A stretch of DNA of 64,000 nucleotides from Hydrangea macrophylla (GCA_033977485.1 CM066995.1:45753736-45817735); one strand, 5' to 3'; shown: positions 11,193 through 22,445, counted from the first letter of the stretch. Notes: a model not told the origin generated them from the sequence alone. Made by a program: numbers and translations.

Positions 11193-11989
11193 GACATTCA
11201 CTCCCCCTCATTTAACCCCTGCTATTCAGCAACTCACACCCCACAAGTTGCCCAAATGGACTGCTACATAGAGAAAACGAGAAAGAGAGCTTGAGAGGAT
11301 TGATTATTTCCCCCCCCCCACCCATACTTATACCCATAAACACCATACAACCATACTTTTTGTATACACACAACACCCCCCATCTCTGTCTCATAGTGTG
11401 TCACACACACACCCACGCTCAGAAGAAGAAGGAGAAGCAGAACGAAGAAGAAGGAGGAGAAGCAGAACGAAGAAGAAGGAGGAAGAAGAAGTTGATTAGA
11501 GGAGTTAGAGAGGAACCGAGACCCCCTGAGGTAAACCACACACACCATTTTCATTTTTGGGCTCATGCATGTCACTTAGACACTCTTAGGATCACATGCA
11601 TACCGCCAAACAGAGCCTAAGGCTCTCTGTGAGCTCCGGCGGCCATTGAAGCTCCATAATGGAGCTTGATTTTGAAACCATAACCAAAGCCCCTTTTTAT
11701 TGCACCATTGTGACCCCCATGGTCCCAGGAACACCCCCTTAGAACAGTTCTTGATTTGGTATAGGTTTAGACATGCATGCAAGCCATTATTCTTTTTAAT
11801 GGTTAAAAGAATAATCTCATGGTTCGTACAAAAAATAAGATAACTAGGGTCAGTGCTCAGAGTATGTGATAGAGGAGAGAGAATCGATCATTTTGCCGTT
11901 GGTTTCATTAATTTCTATGGAAGGATGAGTGAGTTATGAGGAGAGAGAGTTTTCCGGCGAATCGCCGGAGAAGAAGAAGAAGAAGAAAC

Positions 11990-12500
11990 CCGTTTGGGTT
12001 TTGGGTTATAACAACCGGGTTAGGGTCGGGTCTAGGTGCGGGTCAGTCAGTATGTATAAGTGGGTAAGGGTCTGGGCTTGGATCGGGTTTTAAAAACCCG
12101 TGGGTTTTTTTTAGTGGAACGGCGTCGTTTTGATTGCGGGGCGGGTTTGGGTATTTGGTCCGGGTCGTGATGAGTCTGTAGATGGAGTAGGGTTTGGGTC
12201 AAGCTTGGTTCAGGTACGGGTCAACGGGTTGGGCTGTGTTGTGAGTAGGAATGGGTTTGGGTCAGGTTCGGGTAAGGGTAGTTGGGTTGGGTCAGTTAGT
12301 AAGTGAGTATGGGTCTCTAGTTCGGGTTGGTTCAACCCGAATGGGTTCTCGGGTTGGGTTTGCGTGAGTGTGTATCTGGGTAGCCCGTTTAGGTTTTGTT
12401 GGGTCAGGTCTGACCCAGCGGGTCACACGTTTGAGTTTCTCTGGGAGTATAAATGGATAGTCCATTTAGACCGGGTCGGATCGGGTTGACCCGTCGGGTC
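11990..12500 (+). repeat. G-run-rich tract with GGGTTYGGGT words
   Basis: Some 500 bp repeat degenerate words such as CGGGTTAGGGT, GGGTCGGGT and TTGGGT on the plus strand. G-runs are almost confined to this strand. It lies in the transcribed part of the LTR and no frame is coding. Confidence 0.7.
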
Positions 12501-12504
12501 TGTC

Positions 12505-12515
12505 AATTATTATTA

Positions 12516-12556
<41 letters not shown>
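12505..12556. repeat. (ATT)n microsatellite
   Basis: About 16 ATT trinucleotides with one TTG interruption. An AT-rich non-coding stretch follows to 12980 with nothing recognisable. Confidence 0.9.
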
Positions 12557-12980
12557 GATATTATTAGTATTAATAGATTTTAAATAATTTTAATCATTAT
12601 AAATGTATTAAAATTTATTATTAGTACATTTACTTTATGGAATATTATTATATAATATTCTTAATATACTAAGTATAATTATATTATGGTAATAATATAA
12701 TTATTAATTATATGATAATTTATAAGTATAATATAAATAGTTTTAAGGGTATTTAAATAGTATTTAAATACCTATATATATATTTATAAATTCTAGAAAA
12801 TTAGGGTAATGACCCTGGGACTATTTTATTATATGATATAAATTATAAAGCTATAATATTATGGTCTAGTTTTTTTAATAATTATTAAGGAGCTATTTTA
12901 TGAGTATATTAATTATTAAAAATATCAAACGAGCTCCGAAAATTATAAGATAAATACTGGTAGTGTATTTTAATATCTAG

Positions 12981-13276
12981 TACTCCCTCCGTCCCATAAT
13001 AAGTGTCCACTTCCTTTTTGCACAATGTTTAAGAAAGTTGTATTATATTAATTTATTTGGTTCATTAAAGAGTCACTTTCCAATTTTACCCTTGGATGTG
13101 ATGGGTGTTTGACTTTTTGCTTGTTTTGGGACCACAAATAAATGCTTCTTTGTCTTTATTATAAGGGTAGTTTTGGAAAATAAGTAAAAGATATATGCCA
13201 ATTTAGGAAGGTGGACACTTATTATGGGACATCCCAAAAAGGAAATGTGGACACTTATTATGGGACGGAGGGAGTA
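12981..13276. mobile_element. Stowaway MITE
   Basis: It starts TACTCCCTCCGTCCCATAAT and ends with its inverted copy GGGACGGAGGGAGTA, with TA at both ends. It is 296 bp, non-coding, and closely related in sequence to the copy at 55196-55493. Confidence 0.93.
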
Positions 13277-14636
13277 TTTAATAAAAAAAAACGTCCAAGT
13301 ACTGATTTCCCAGTATAGGTATATTTATGTATTTAAATCCCTTTTAAGGTATTTTAAAGTATTTATTATCTTCAATAATTCATAATAAATAATCTAGGAC
13401 TCCGAAAATTACGTGGTCAGTTCCCAGAGTCTTAGAATAATGTCTAGAGCTTTTCCTTAAAGTTTAGTGACCTTTCGAGTCGGTCGAAAATACAGTCTGT
13501 CTTTTAGGGCCCGCATTAGTGCAATAAGCCCTGCATATTACCTCGTAAAACACGACGGACTCCGATTTGAGTCTAGTCAATGGCGTTCGACTTAGAATGA
13601 CACGTAGATCACTACCTTGAGGTTTATAACTATTGGGTTTATGCTCTCAAACCATTACTTTATGTATGAGACATTAGCATTTTAATATATGGATATCAGT
13701 TTTACATTATGTATGTTCCTTTCATGAGATGATTGTTTTATCCATAAGTATCATAGTAAGTAATTCGTGTATGTATGAGATATATACAAGTGAGATACGA
13801 ATTACTATTCTTTGATACTTAAAGCTTGTCACAGTGGATGATGAGACTGGATATCTCATCAGGTCTACACTGTAGCATGATTGACTACCATTGGATGGAG
13901 TGATTAATCTCAATCACTAGAGTGTTACTCTTAGTTGATATGCTAGTGCTTATAGTGCATTGACGGACCTGAGCTTTCCTGTTGACACTCAAGACTGTCA
14001 ATCAGTCGATAGGAACTCATAACTTGTATAAGGTACGTGTTCTTAATCTTGAGATGATTATGAACACAGACTGTGGATATGACTGCTTTGACTTACCAAT
14101 CAGTGAGGTCTATAAAAGATCAACACCTGGGTATCTTGGGTATGTCATATTCATAGGGTTGTGAACATATATTGTCAAGACAGAATCTACCCCCTGTTTC
14201 AGAGTAAGCATTCCCTTGAGAATGTCACCAAGTCGATTACTGAGTACTGCAGTCTTGTTGATAAGAGTTATCAACATGTTTGGTAATCATGAGAGGTGAA
14301 TGGGACTTAAGGATTATAAGAAGTAATCATGATTCAGGTTGACAGTAACTGTTTATCCGACTACCTGAATATGATTACGAATGCTGACGGTAGAGGGACA
14401 TTAGTACACCATACAAGTCTAGTCATCGCTTCGGATATGTTCTTTTGCGTTGGAGTTCAGTTATCGTTTTATAGTGGAGTAAACGTTAACTGACCAGTTA
14501 GTTAGTTTGCTGATCAAAGAGTTTGGTCATGGTGATTAACAAACTGGTCTGAGCCAACAATAAAGAGCCTAGGAGGTCCCACTCTTAGCTCCGCCAGGAT
14601 GCTTGGAAAGGCAAATGAGGATGATGTCAAGACAGG

Positions 14637-14748
14637 TTCGATCGATCGAAGTTGTCTCGATCGATTGAAGTCTAGGCAGTTTCGATCGATTGAAGATGGT
14701 TCGATCGATCTAATGTTCGATCGATCGAAACCACTTCGATCGCTCGAG
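14637..14748. repeat. Palindrome cluster, TTCGATCGATCGAA theme
   Basis: Six motifs lie at about 14637, 14656, 14680, 14699, 14716 and 14735, including full 14-bp palindromes and variants such as TCGATCGATTGAA and TCGATCGCTCGA. The cluster ends 23 bp before the TATA box. Confidence 0.85.
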
Positions 14749-14770
14749 AGCTAGGTCGGTTCTGGGAATC

Positions 14771-14779
14771 TATAAATAG
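14771..14779 (+). promoter_or_regulatory. TATA box of copia-type solo LTR
   Basis: TATAAATAG lies 23 bp after the palindrome cluster. The sequence from about 14800 would be the transcribed leader. Confidence 0.6.
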
Positions 14780-15719
14780 GGCAGCTGCGTTCTGGAAAAG
14801 ATGTTCGTCGTTTTTTATACGAAAAAGCTGCAGAAACTGTTTAGGTTTCCCAAAACCTTCCAATCCTCTCCATTAGGGTTCCCACCAACCATAGTCCTTC
14901 CTGCGAGCATCCATAGGAGTCATAAGAGTGAAGGCCATCTAGTGGAGGCTGCTGGAAGTTGAAGATTTCAGAATTGGGTTCAAGACACTAAGGTATAAAC
15001 TCTTGTCCCCTCTTGTACGCATCTATGGAATTGACGAGTAGTAGATCCTAGGCTACCAAATACGTTTTTATAACTTGACTTTTCCGCTGCGTGTTTAAAA
15101 ATTTTAACTTAAACCGGTTTTTCCATCAATAACCTCATTTGGTAAAATTACCATTTTGCCCCTATAGTTGTACTCATACATTATTGCTGTTTATTCCGTT
15201 TATTGTTGTAGAACTTGACGATTATCTGCTTTTCGAGGATCGGTGACTCGAGGTGAGTTTCCTAACCTCACTCTAATCCTAATAAGATTAATATAAGATG
15301 ATTTAAAGCTACCTGTATGATGTTTTGTATAAGTAATATGCTGATTTATGATGCCACATGTGTTCCAATAATTATAAGACTATGCAAAGCATGTTATGGT
15401 AGTTCTATCGCATACGTGAGCATGTTAAGGGTTTTATATATATGATTATTGGCATCGAATCCATGTTCTATATGTTACGTTTCTGTTGCTATCTGTTAAA
15501 TGCACGTTTTATGATGTTGTTGACTGGAATAGATAACGCATGCCATGTTAATAATAAAGAGGAATAAAAGTAGATTTGCATGTGAGTATTGATAGTGGAC
15601 ACACGTGCATTTCATGACATGTGTCAGTATGCGTTGTGTGAAAAAAAAAAAGAGAAGTGTTTGATGAGAATGTGAATGAGATGAGGTATGTGAATGTGAA
15701 AGAGATGTGATTCCTAGAT

Positions 15720-15960
15720 CCTATGGATCAACGGCTAACGAGTCGGGTGGACGTAGACGGTTAGGGTTCCTAGCACGCCTCTCACCGTTGAAGACGTTCG
15801 GTGATGCGCATACATGGTTGAAGACGTCCCATATATCGTTGAAGACGTCCGGCTAGTGGTCTAATATACTTCTCAGCCGTGTAGACGACCGGTGAGAGTA
15901 TACACATGGTTGAAGACGTCCCATGTGCCAGTTCCATTGTTTACGGGTAGTGTGCGCCGT
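15720..15960 (+). repeat. Irregular minisatellite (GTTGAAGACGTCC words)
   Basis: Six or so degenerate repeats of GTTGAAGACGTCC or GTGAAGATGTCC are spaced 25-45 bp apart, in the downstream half of the inserted LTR. They occupy the same relative place as the different minisatellites at 6880-7260 and 19780-20280. Confidence 0.65.
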
Positions 15961-16412
15961 GAAGATGTCCGACGGCCTATCAAGGGAATAAGTATGAATC
16001 GACTGTTATAGCATGTTATCATCCTCGATATATCGCGTGTTGTCAAGTGTATGAGAAAGAGAAAGTGAATGATGAGATTGAATTGATGAGTAAAAGGATT
16101 TGGTTCAAAATGATTTAGTTTTGGAAAGTTTTGGTTTTAAAATGGAATGGTTTTGAAAAGTATATGTTTTGAAAAGTAAGAGTTGGGAGTAAGTCGCATT
16201 GGTCATGCATTTGCACATACAAGGACATAATAAGGAGAATGTATTCTATGATGTTATGTTTATCTATCTACCTGTCTTGTTGAGACCTCTGCTATGTCCG
16301 TGGTGAGAATGCGTCTTTTGATAAGAGATTAACCAAATCTTAAGATACTAAACTATGACGTGAGTCGAGAGATGTTTTGTATTTATTGATTATTGTGCGG
16401 TTGAGACTCTCA

Positions 16413-16437
16413 CTCAGCCTTGTTCCAAGGCTGACGG
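16413..16437 (+). other. LTR hairpin (CAGCCTTG / CAAGGCTG)
   Basis: A perfect 8-bp stem CAGCCTTG-TTC-CAAGGCTG, preceded by ACT and followed by ACGGCATGTTACGCCCTGG. It lies about 395 bp from the LTR end. Confidence 0.75.
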
Positions 16438-17047
16438 CATGTTACGCCCTGGGCATTCGTATGCCCAGAGTGTTGCAGGTTTGGAGATAGATAGAAAAGT
16501 TCAGGATGCAGTGTCGTGGAGCCAAGGAGAATAAAGCCTTGCCGAAGATCTGATAGACAGTTTCTCAAGTTTTTAAGCTTATGTACATTGTTTAGTATGG
16601 CCTCTTGTATTAGGATTGAAGTTATTGTAACTCTTGTTTAATTTCCGCTACTATTTTTATACTCTGATAAGTTTAGGTCATGTTTATGCTCTAGCATTTC
16701 CCTTATGATTGCATGGTGCGGAGTTAGAAGGACGGGATGGTTAACAAACTAGTCACGTGTCTACGGACCCATAAAGGAAAACTTTATTTTCCCTATTTTT
16801 GGCTTACTCCAGGGCGTGAAATACTGCCATAACCCCAAATCAACCAACATATCACGTCCCCCATATTACAAGAATTTAAATCACTATCCTTTTACTACAC
16901 AAACCAAAATAAATAATTATTTACAATAATCCACTAATTTACTTATTAAACATAAGTCTATTAAACCAGAATTTATTTACAATCTCACGCCCACGATTAC
17001 TCTCCAAGTCCTTTCCTTTTCTTCTGAGCTCCACCTTGAACACCTAC

Positions 17048-17069
17048 GATGGTTATTCAATAACCACTA
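17048..17069 (-). other. LTR hairpin (GGTTATT / AATAACC)
   Basis: GTGGTTATTGAATAACCA (minus) in the outer LTR forms a 7-bp stem, in the same relative position as the other LTR hairpins but with an unrelated stem sequence. Confidence 0.5.
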
Positions 17070-18146
17070 CAATATATAAGCTATATGCTTGTGAAGAACA
17101 CTAATTATGCATATAGATAATTAATGTCACTCACCTCCACGCATAATTAAATACGTCTAGAAACCCCGAGTTTTCCTAGATCCAGCCCAGATATGAACCT
17201 GTAGTTAATCCTACACAATTTTAATAAACGAAATATTACCAACTCATTTGGGTCACAAAAAATCTATCAATTAAAACTAAATTAAATTATACCATAAGGT
17301 TAGACTTACCCTCATGAATTCAAATATAACTTCGTATCGCGATTTGTACAACAAATGACGAAACTACAACGTCAAAAGTGACAGAGAACCTCTCACCTCC
17401 CCTTAGCTCTCAGCTCTCTCACTCTCTGTACTTCTTTTTTTTTATTTTTTATTATTAACTAATATAATATATATATATATATATAATATATATTTTGCCA
17501 CGGCCGCCGCCTTACAAATTACACACACTCACGTTTTTTCTTTTTATAACAATTGTGATGATGAGTCACATGGAGGTGTCATCCTCTAGCAACTCCAAAC
17601 CAAATTTTATTTATTATACTTACACCCCCACAACTTTTAAACTTTTATTATAGAATCCCTAAATGTTATAACCATTACCTAGTATCTAAGTGAGTATGTG
17701 GCTATGTCACGTATAAGTCCCAAACATGATCCTAAATATAATATGAATGCACTAATTAGTCTACCAATTATGCCACGTGTCCAATTACTCCCTCACAAGG
17801 GTACCCAAACTGGTCTTATAAATAACCATGAATAATAATAGAATATTAATGCACTTAACATTTTATCAATTAAATAATTATATGGTATCAACATGTATTA
17901 TAATGTACACATTTACATTTACATGTCTACCATTTAATCACAGAAATGCAACAAAATGAAATTTATCCAATCTGGACCTCCTGTGGCTCTCATTTCACAT
18001 CTATCCATATGTGCCCTTTATCAAGCACTTATCACATTGGGATAACTAGAACTTACCCAAATCATCACATGCAATTATTTATATTAAACAATGCATGTTA
18101 AAATAAATATTAACACTATTTTCCGGATACGGGTATTACAGACTTA

Positions 18147-18845
18147 TTTACCGCATATGATATATTTACAGTTGAATGCTAGAGGTTGACCTGTTATGGT
18201 TCCCACATATGAAATACTTATAGTGGAGGTCCATTCGTTATGCTTCTCATATGTGAAATTCTAAACAGTTATGAATCTTGTAACCTTGGTAACAAACATT
18301 TTTTCCATTCTCAATTTTTTCTTAACTAAACATCTCACCATGGTTTATATGAATATAGTATTACATCTTCATGAACTGTGGAGAAGGAAATTTTTTTTCC
18401 CTTTTAAAATGGTTAATATACATTCACCTATACAGAAATTAAATGTTTTCTTGAATACTTTGCAATATCCTCATGTTTGATACGAACATAATAACACATT
18501 CAAGTATTGGGGAGAATAGGGATATTATTGTATGATGGTTAATGGAAATTGATGTATATAAAAAACTAAATTTTCCTTGTATATTTCTCTTTTTCAAACT
18601 ATTCACTTCACCATCCACATCTACCCACATTGTCTTCGTCCCAAAGATTTGTCTTATTCCTACTTTTTTGTCTTCTTCTCATGGATGTTTTGTGGTTGTG
18701 GATTTCTTTGTTTGGAAAATGAGGGAAATTTTGGTTGTGTTGGTCTTGAATTGCAAAATTGAGAGAGATAGAGAGCCTAAATTAGTCTCCAACCAATTTA
18801 ATTTGTGTAGTTAATGATCTATCTATCGGTTGTTGGGAAGTTTAA
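18147..18845 (+). repeat. Host repeat, unit 3 continuation, and unassigned AT-rich DNA
   Basis: From 18147 to about 18300 the minisatellite words and 'cttgtaaccttggtaacaaa' phrase of the host repeat resume. From 18300 to 18845 short open frames exist but none resembles a known protein, and I see nothing else there. Confidence 0.5.
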
Positions 18846-19095
18846 ATGCACTTGGTTACAGTTTTTTCTCATAGAGTTGCAATCTTTGTGATTATTTGGC
18901 ATGAAATTATAGTTTTTTCTCATGTAGTTACAATATATTGTGACAACAGTTACAACCTTTATGATGTTCTACCTCCAAGTTACAATCCTTTGTCATGCAG
19001 TTACAAAACTCTCATGAGGTTAGAATCTTCAAGTTACAATCTTAAGTCATGTAGTTACAAAATTCATCATGAAGTTACAATCACACCTGCACAAT
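18846..19095 (+). repeat. AGTTACAATC..TTGTCATGT short-phrase array
   Basis: About nine repeats of AGTTACAATCTTT(T)GTCATG(T) with lengths of 20-30 bp run head to tail. The same phrase is scattered through the host repeat at 2090-2340, 6110-6240, 9060-9170 and 9950-10190. Confidence 0.7.
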
Positions 19096-19605
19096 TGGTT
19101 GTGTAACCGGTAATCTTAATGGCAATTAATGCTGAATTGGATACGTGGCGAACTCTATCACACCCCTGAGTAGCAAAATAGGGAAAAATAAAATTTCAAT
19201 TTTGGACCCATAGATACGTGACTGGTTGAGATCATCTGATTGTCCAACAATATATATCAACAACAATATAATAAACAATATACATGGTGGGTCTAAACAT
19301 AAAATTTAAACATTCACGGTCATAAGTTCAAATTATTACAAATAGCCATCCTTGTCTTAACAGATGCCATCAAAGCTTAGAAATAGAAATATAAATAGTT
19401 ATAGGCAACACTACCTTACAAAAGATACTGGACATCTCGTGTCCTCAAAATACAAAAGATCTTAAATAAATAAAAGACCGGGCCTACTTCTTCCTTGCTT
19501 CACTTTACTTTCCTTAGCTTGCAAAGCCGTGGCCTTCTTCCTTGTTCACCTCATTTCCTGTTTGTCCTACTTCTGTAACATCTGGACATTTGATTGTCCA
19601 GGCAT

Positions 19606-19633
19606 AAAACACCATCAGCTTTGAAACAAAGCT
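19606..19633 (-). other. LTR hairpin (CAGCTTTG / CAAAGCTG)
   Basis: CAGCTTTG-AAA-CAAAGCTG is a perfect 8-bp stem. On the minus strand it is followed by ATGGTGTTTTATGCCTGGACA, parallel to the phrase after the hairpin at 16413-16437. Confidence 0.75.
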
Positions 19634-19779
19634 GAGTGAATGCCTCCACACACTTACACAGTCTCAAGTAAAACCGCTAGCAGGGTTAAAACAACATTAA
19701 ACCTGAAAACATCATCTTCTTGATATTCACATTTACAGTTATAACATAGAGATCATATTGCTTATCATCTAAACGTCTT

Positions 19780-20280
19780 ATTAATACGGGGACTTCAACT
19801 TTACTTTGGACTTTTGGCCCAATCTATCCACATATCATCCCTGGACTTAATCCAACATACACGAGCTAGATTTCACTTGGACTGTCGGTCCAATCTTTCA
19901 ACTCTACTTTACTTTGGACCACGGGTCCAATATTTACCAACTCGACTTTACTTTGGACCATAGGCCTAATCTTTACCAACTTGACACTTTGCATGCAATC
20001 CGGCATAAATGCCATTGGCCTTGATATCGTCGCCCTCCAGCCAATAGGATAACTTTTGTCATCGTCGCCCCCAATGGACGAAACTTGACATCATCGCCCC
20101 AATGGCCTCGTAACCCCCTTCTTATTCATATACAACCTTGGTTAATTTGTCATCGTTACTCCAATGGCCCAAGCTTGACATCGTCGCACCCAAGGCCGAT
20201 TAACCATCTACACAAAAACCGCTTACAATAGAACCAATAAGGTACTTTACTTGCCTTCATCGCCCTAATGGCCTTATTGA
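19780..20280 (-). repeat. Two irregular minisatellites in LTR
   Basis: 19795-19990 repeats 'ctttactttggacca..ggtccaat' four times. 20020-20280 repeats 'gacatcgtcgccccaatggcc' in five or six degenerate copies. Confidence 0.65.
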
Positions 20281-20578
20281 CATCCAAGGCATCTGACTGC
20301 AAACTCTCACCACATTGAGACTGACCATTCTAACTCGTACGTGTAACCAAACTAACCGCTTTGATCTATTCGGATATATAAGCATTCTACTATCCTTTCA
20401 TTTATTAACGTCTCAAAAGCACTCGGTATAACTCATTAATGCATGTAATTTCTCAAAGTACAACTTCTAATTATACTTCATTATTTGTAGAGTGTCTTAG
20501 TCATATAACCCTTAAGCATAGACTAGCCCAACATAGCAAGTACAAAGGAAACTACAATCATCTTCCAAATACTGTGAA

Positions 20579-20880
20579 GCTCGAGCGCTCCGGTCATCGG
20601 GTGACTCGAGCGCTCCACCTTAACAGATTTACTATTCTTTCTTTTAAAACACTTATACATGGGAAGGAACAACATCTTATGCACCATGTACACATGCAGC
20701 AACTTATACACACTTTAAAACACATAATACAACTACTTTAGCCATAGGTACAATCATCAAAGCACATGGTACCACATATTATATGTAAAATACCAAAATT
20801 ATGGAAAACAGTGAGTTCAAGCACTTGTGCTTAGGCCGAGTGCTCCACACTCGAGCACTCTCACTTACTCGAGCATTCGG
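20579..20880. repeat. Palindrome cluster, CTCGAGCGCTC theme (downstream)
   Basis: CTCGAGCGCTC at 20580 and 20605, then CCGAGTGCTC at 20836, CTCGAGCACTC at 20850 and CTCGAGCATTCGG at 20868. The nearest copies lie about 460 bp after the TATA box in LTR orientation. Confidence 0.75.
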
Positions 20881-21388
20881 GAGACTCGATTCAGAACAGT
20901 TTTGATAGATTCTTTTATAAATTAGGTTAGATTTCATTTTGAGCCTCATGCATGTCCATATTAATTTCCGAAAATATATTTTCTTATGGTGTACAGTGAG
21001 TAGGAACACTCACCTTGATTTAGATGATAGATGATGAAGATGATGATGAAAATGATGAACTAGGTGTTGATCTTCATGAAACTCCCATACATGCTCTAAA
21101 TGTTGATCTTCTTCTTGATCATCTTTTTTCTTCTTAATCATTCTTGATTACAGCCTCCAGAACTTCAAATGTGTACTATGTTTATGTCTAGATGTGAATT
21201 AAGAGTGGATAAGGACATGCAAGGTGTGAATGTGTATGAATGCACAAGAATATCAAGAACACTCATACTCTCCTTATATGAACTCTTTCTATATCTCTGT
21301 GTTTCCAATATATAAAATGAGAGACAGTGATGAGTATTTATAGAATTAGGAAGCCCAGGGGTAAAATAGTTATTTCACTCTCTTAATA

Positions 21389-21453
21389 GCTCGAGCGCTC
21401 GCACTAGGCTCAAGCGCTCCCATTTCGAGTGCTCTAATGGGTTAAGCGCTCAG
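21389..21453. repeat. Palindrome cluster, CTCGAGCGCTC theme (upstream)
   Basis: Four motifs: GCTCGAGCGCTCG at 21389, GCTCAAGCGCTCC at 21408, TTCGAGTGCTC at 21424 and TTAAGCGCTCAG at 21442. On the minus strand the cluster ends 45 bp before the TATA box at 21336-21344. Confidence 0.75.
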
Positions 21454-21630
21454 GGATCCTATTTCTCAAATCCTTCTAAAGGCCCAAGGGTTCAAAGGTT
21501 TAAGTTTTAAGAAGTTTAAAAGAAATGCAACCAAAGTTTAATACATATGATCATAACTCACATATATGAATACTGATAACAGAAATACAATACGTAAATA
21601 GATAAATACAGGAAAAAGGCCAGTTTTACA

Positions 21631-22332
21631 CTCCTAGTGCCTCCTTGTTTTCTCTCTCTTGATCACACGGTGCACGCTATACTGCTACGCACACCACAAA
21701 ATTTTTGTTTTTCTTCTCCTTTCTCTTAGCCTTAAAAGCCGAGCTGCTTTCTAACAACACCATCATATGCTTCCTCTGTAAGTACCAATGTATTTACTTT
21801 CTTAACCACTTTTAACAACACCATTTTATTTGGAAGTTGTAATATGGCCAAGTTTATTTCTAATACAAGAATGTATATGCTTAAGTTGAACTTCCTCTAC
21901 AAGTACCTTAGCGTGTGAAGATCAGACTTATGAAGTTAGATTCAAGGATAAGTAATGATAAAATGTTAGATGCATTGAGTAATGATCCAAAGCCTTAGCT
22001 TGTATTTTTAGTTATATACAATATACTTTGTCATGTCCACTCCTGTTTTCTCATCTCAATTCTAAAAGAAACTATCTCTGATTATATTATATTAAAACTT
22101 CACTTCAATATTTAAAACATTACAAATGAAATGCATGTTCTGTATAAAAAAATATTAATTAGGGCACATCTTTTTACGTGTGGGACCCGTGGTGGTGTGT
22201 GTTCAACAAGTGTTGATGTCCAACATAAAGAGAACACCTAAGTTGAAGTGTCCGAGCTGCACAGGATATCGATTCCTTGATAATTTTAGAATTCAGATCA
22301 TTGGATGGAATAGCATAAACACCATGCTTGCA

Positions 22333-22377
<45 letters not shown>

Positions 22378-22445
22378 CATGGTGTTGAAAATAATGCGCT
22401 ATGAATGGTTTTATTGAGATACGAAGCCTTAACAGTGATAAATTA
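21631..22445. other. Unassigned DNA with a (GA)n run
   Basis: No gene is recognisable. A (GA)n run of about 20 units fills 22337-22376 and accounts for the open frames there. The rest shows no repeat I can match in the window. Confidence 0.6.

Larger units (their letters stand above)
13631..15128 (+). mobile_element. Copia-type solo LTR, 1,498 bp
   Basis: It begins TATTGGGTTTATGC (an expected TGTTGGG start with one change) and ends TTTTTCCATCA, flanked by a perfect ATAAC duplication (13626-13630 and 15129-15133). TATA box TATAAATAG lies at 14771-14779, with a palindrome cluster directly upstream. The terminal phrase 'tttccgctgcgtg...accggtttttcc' resembles copia LTR 3' ends. Whether it also holds internal sequence cannot be excluded; no primer-binding site was seen. 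Confidence 0.75.
10734..16819 (+). mobile_element. LTR inserted in the outer solo LTR, Ty3/gypsy-type
   Basis: It starts TGTAGCACCTAG after GAAAA (10729-10733) and ends CCAGGGCGTGA. The right flank reads AATACTGCC, so the right GAAAA duplication seems to have lost about six bases at the junction; this is inferred. TATA box at 11186-11192, with CT- and GAA-rich leader sequence. A G-rich tract fills 11990-12500, a minisatellite 15720-15960, and a hairpin 16413-16437. It carries a Stowaway MITE and a copia-type solo LTR; without them it would be about 4.3 kb. No coding region was found. Confidence 0.65.
10349..18141 (-). mobile_element. Outer solo LTR interrupted by a second LTR
   Basis: Flanked by a perfect 5-bp duplication GACTT (10344-10348 and 18142-18146). 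On the minus strand it starts TGTAATACCCGTATCC at 18141 and ends CCAGGGCGTGACA at 10349. Only 10349-10733 and about 16822-18141 belong to it (about 1.7 kb); the rest is a later insertion. TATA-like words occur near 17820 and 17470 (minus). A hairpin (GGTTATT-GA-ATAACC type, 17048-17069) lies about 620 bp from its 3' end once the insertion is removed. It has no coding region and no palindrome cluster. Confidence 0.8.
19156..21630 (-). mobile_element. LTR, Ty3/gypsy-type, about 2.5 kb, probably solo
   Basis: On the minus strand it starts about TGTAAAACTGG at 21630 and ends CAGGGGTGTGATA at 19156. The flanks are AACTC on the left and CTCCT on the right, so the duplication is not intact (a 2-base loss would restore AACTC). 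TATA at 21336-21344 (minus), palindromes on both sides, a minisatellite at 19780-20280 and a hairpin at 19606-19633 match the layout of the LTR at 6239-9032. No coding region. Confidence 0.65.

Noticed and set aside
11264..11620. Overlapping frames of about 100 codons on both strands
   Set aside because: They lie in the GAA/CT-rich leader just after an LTR TATA box; low complexity and no homology.
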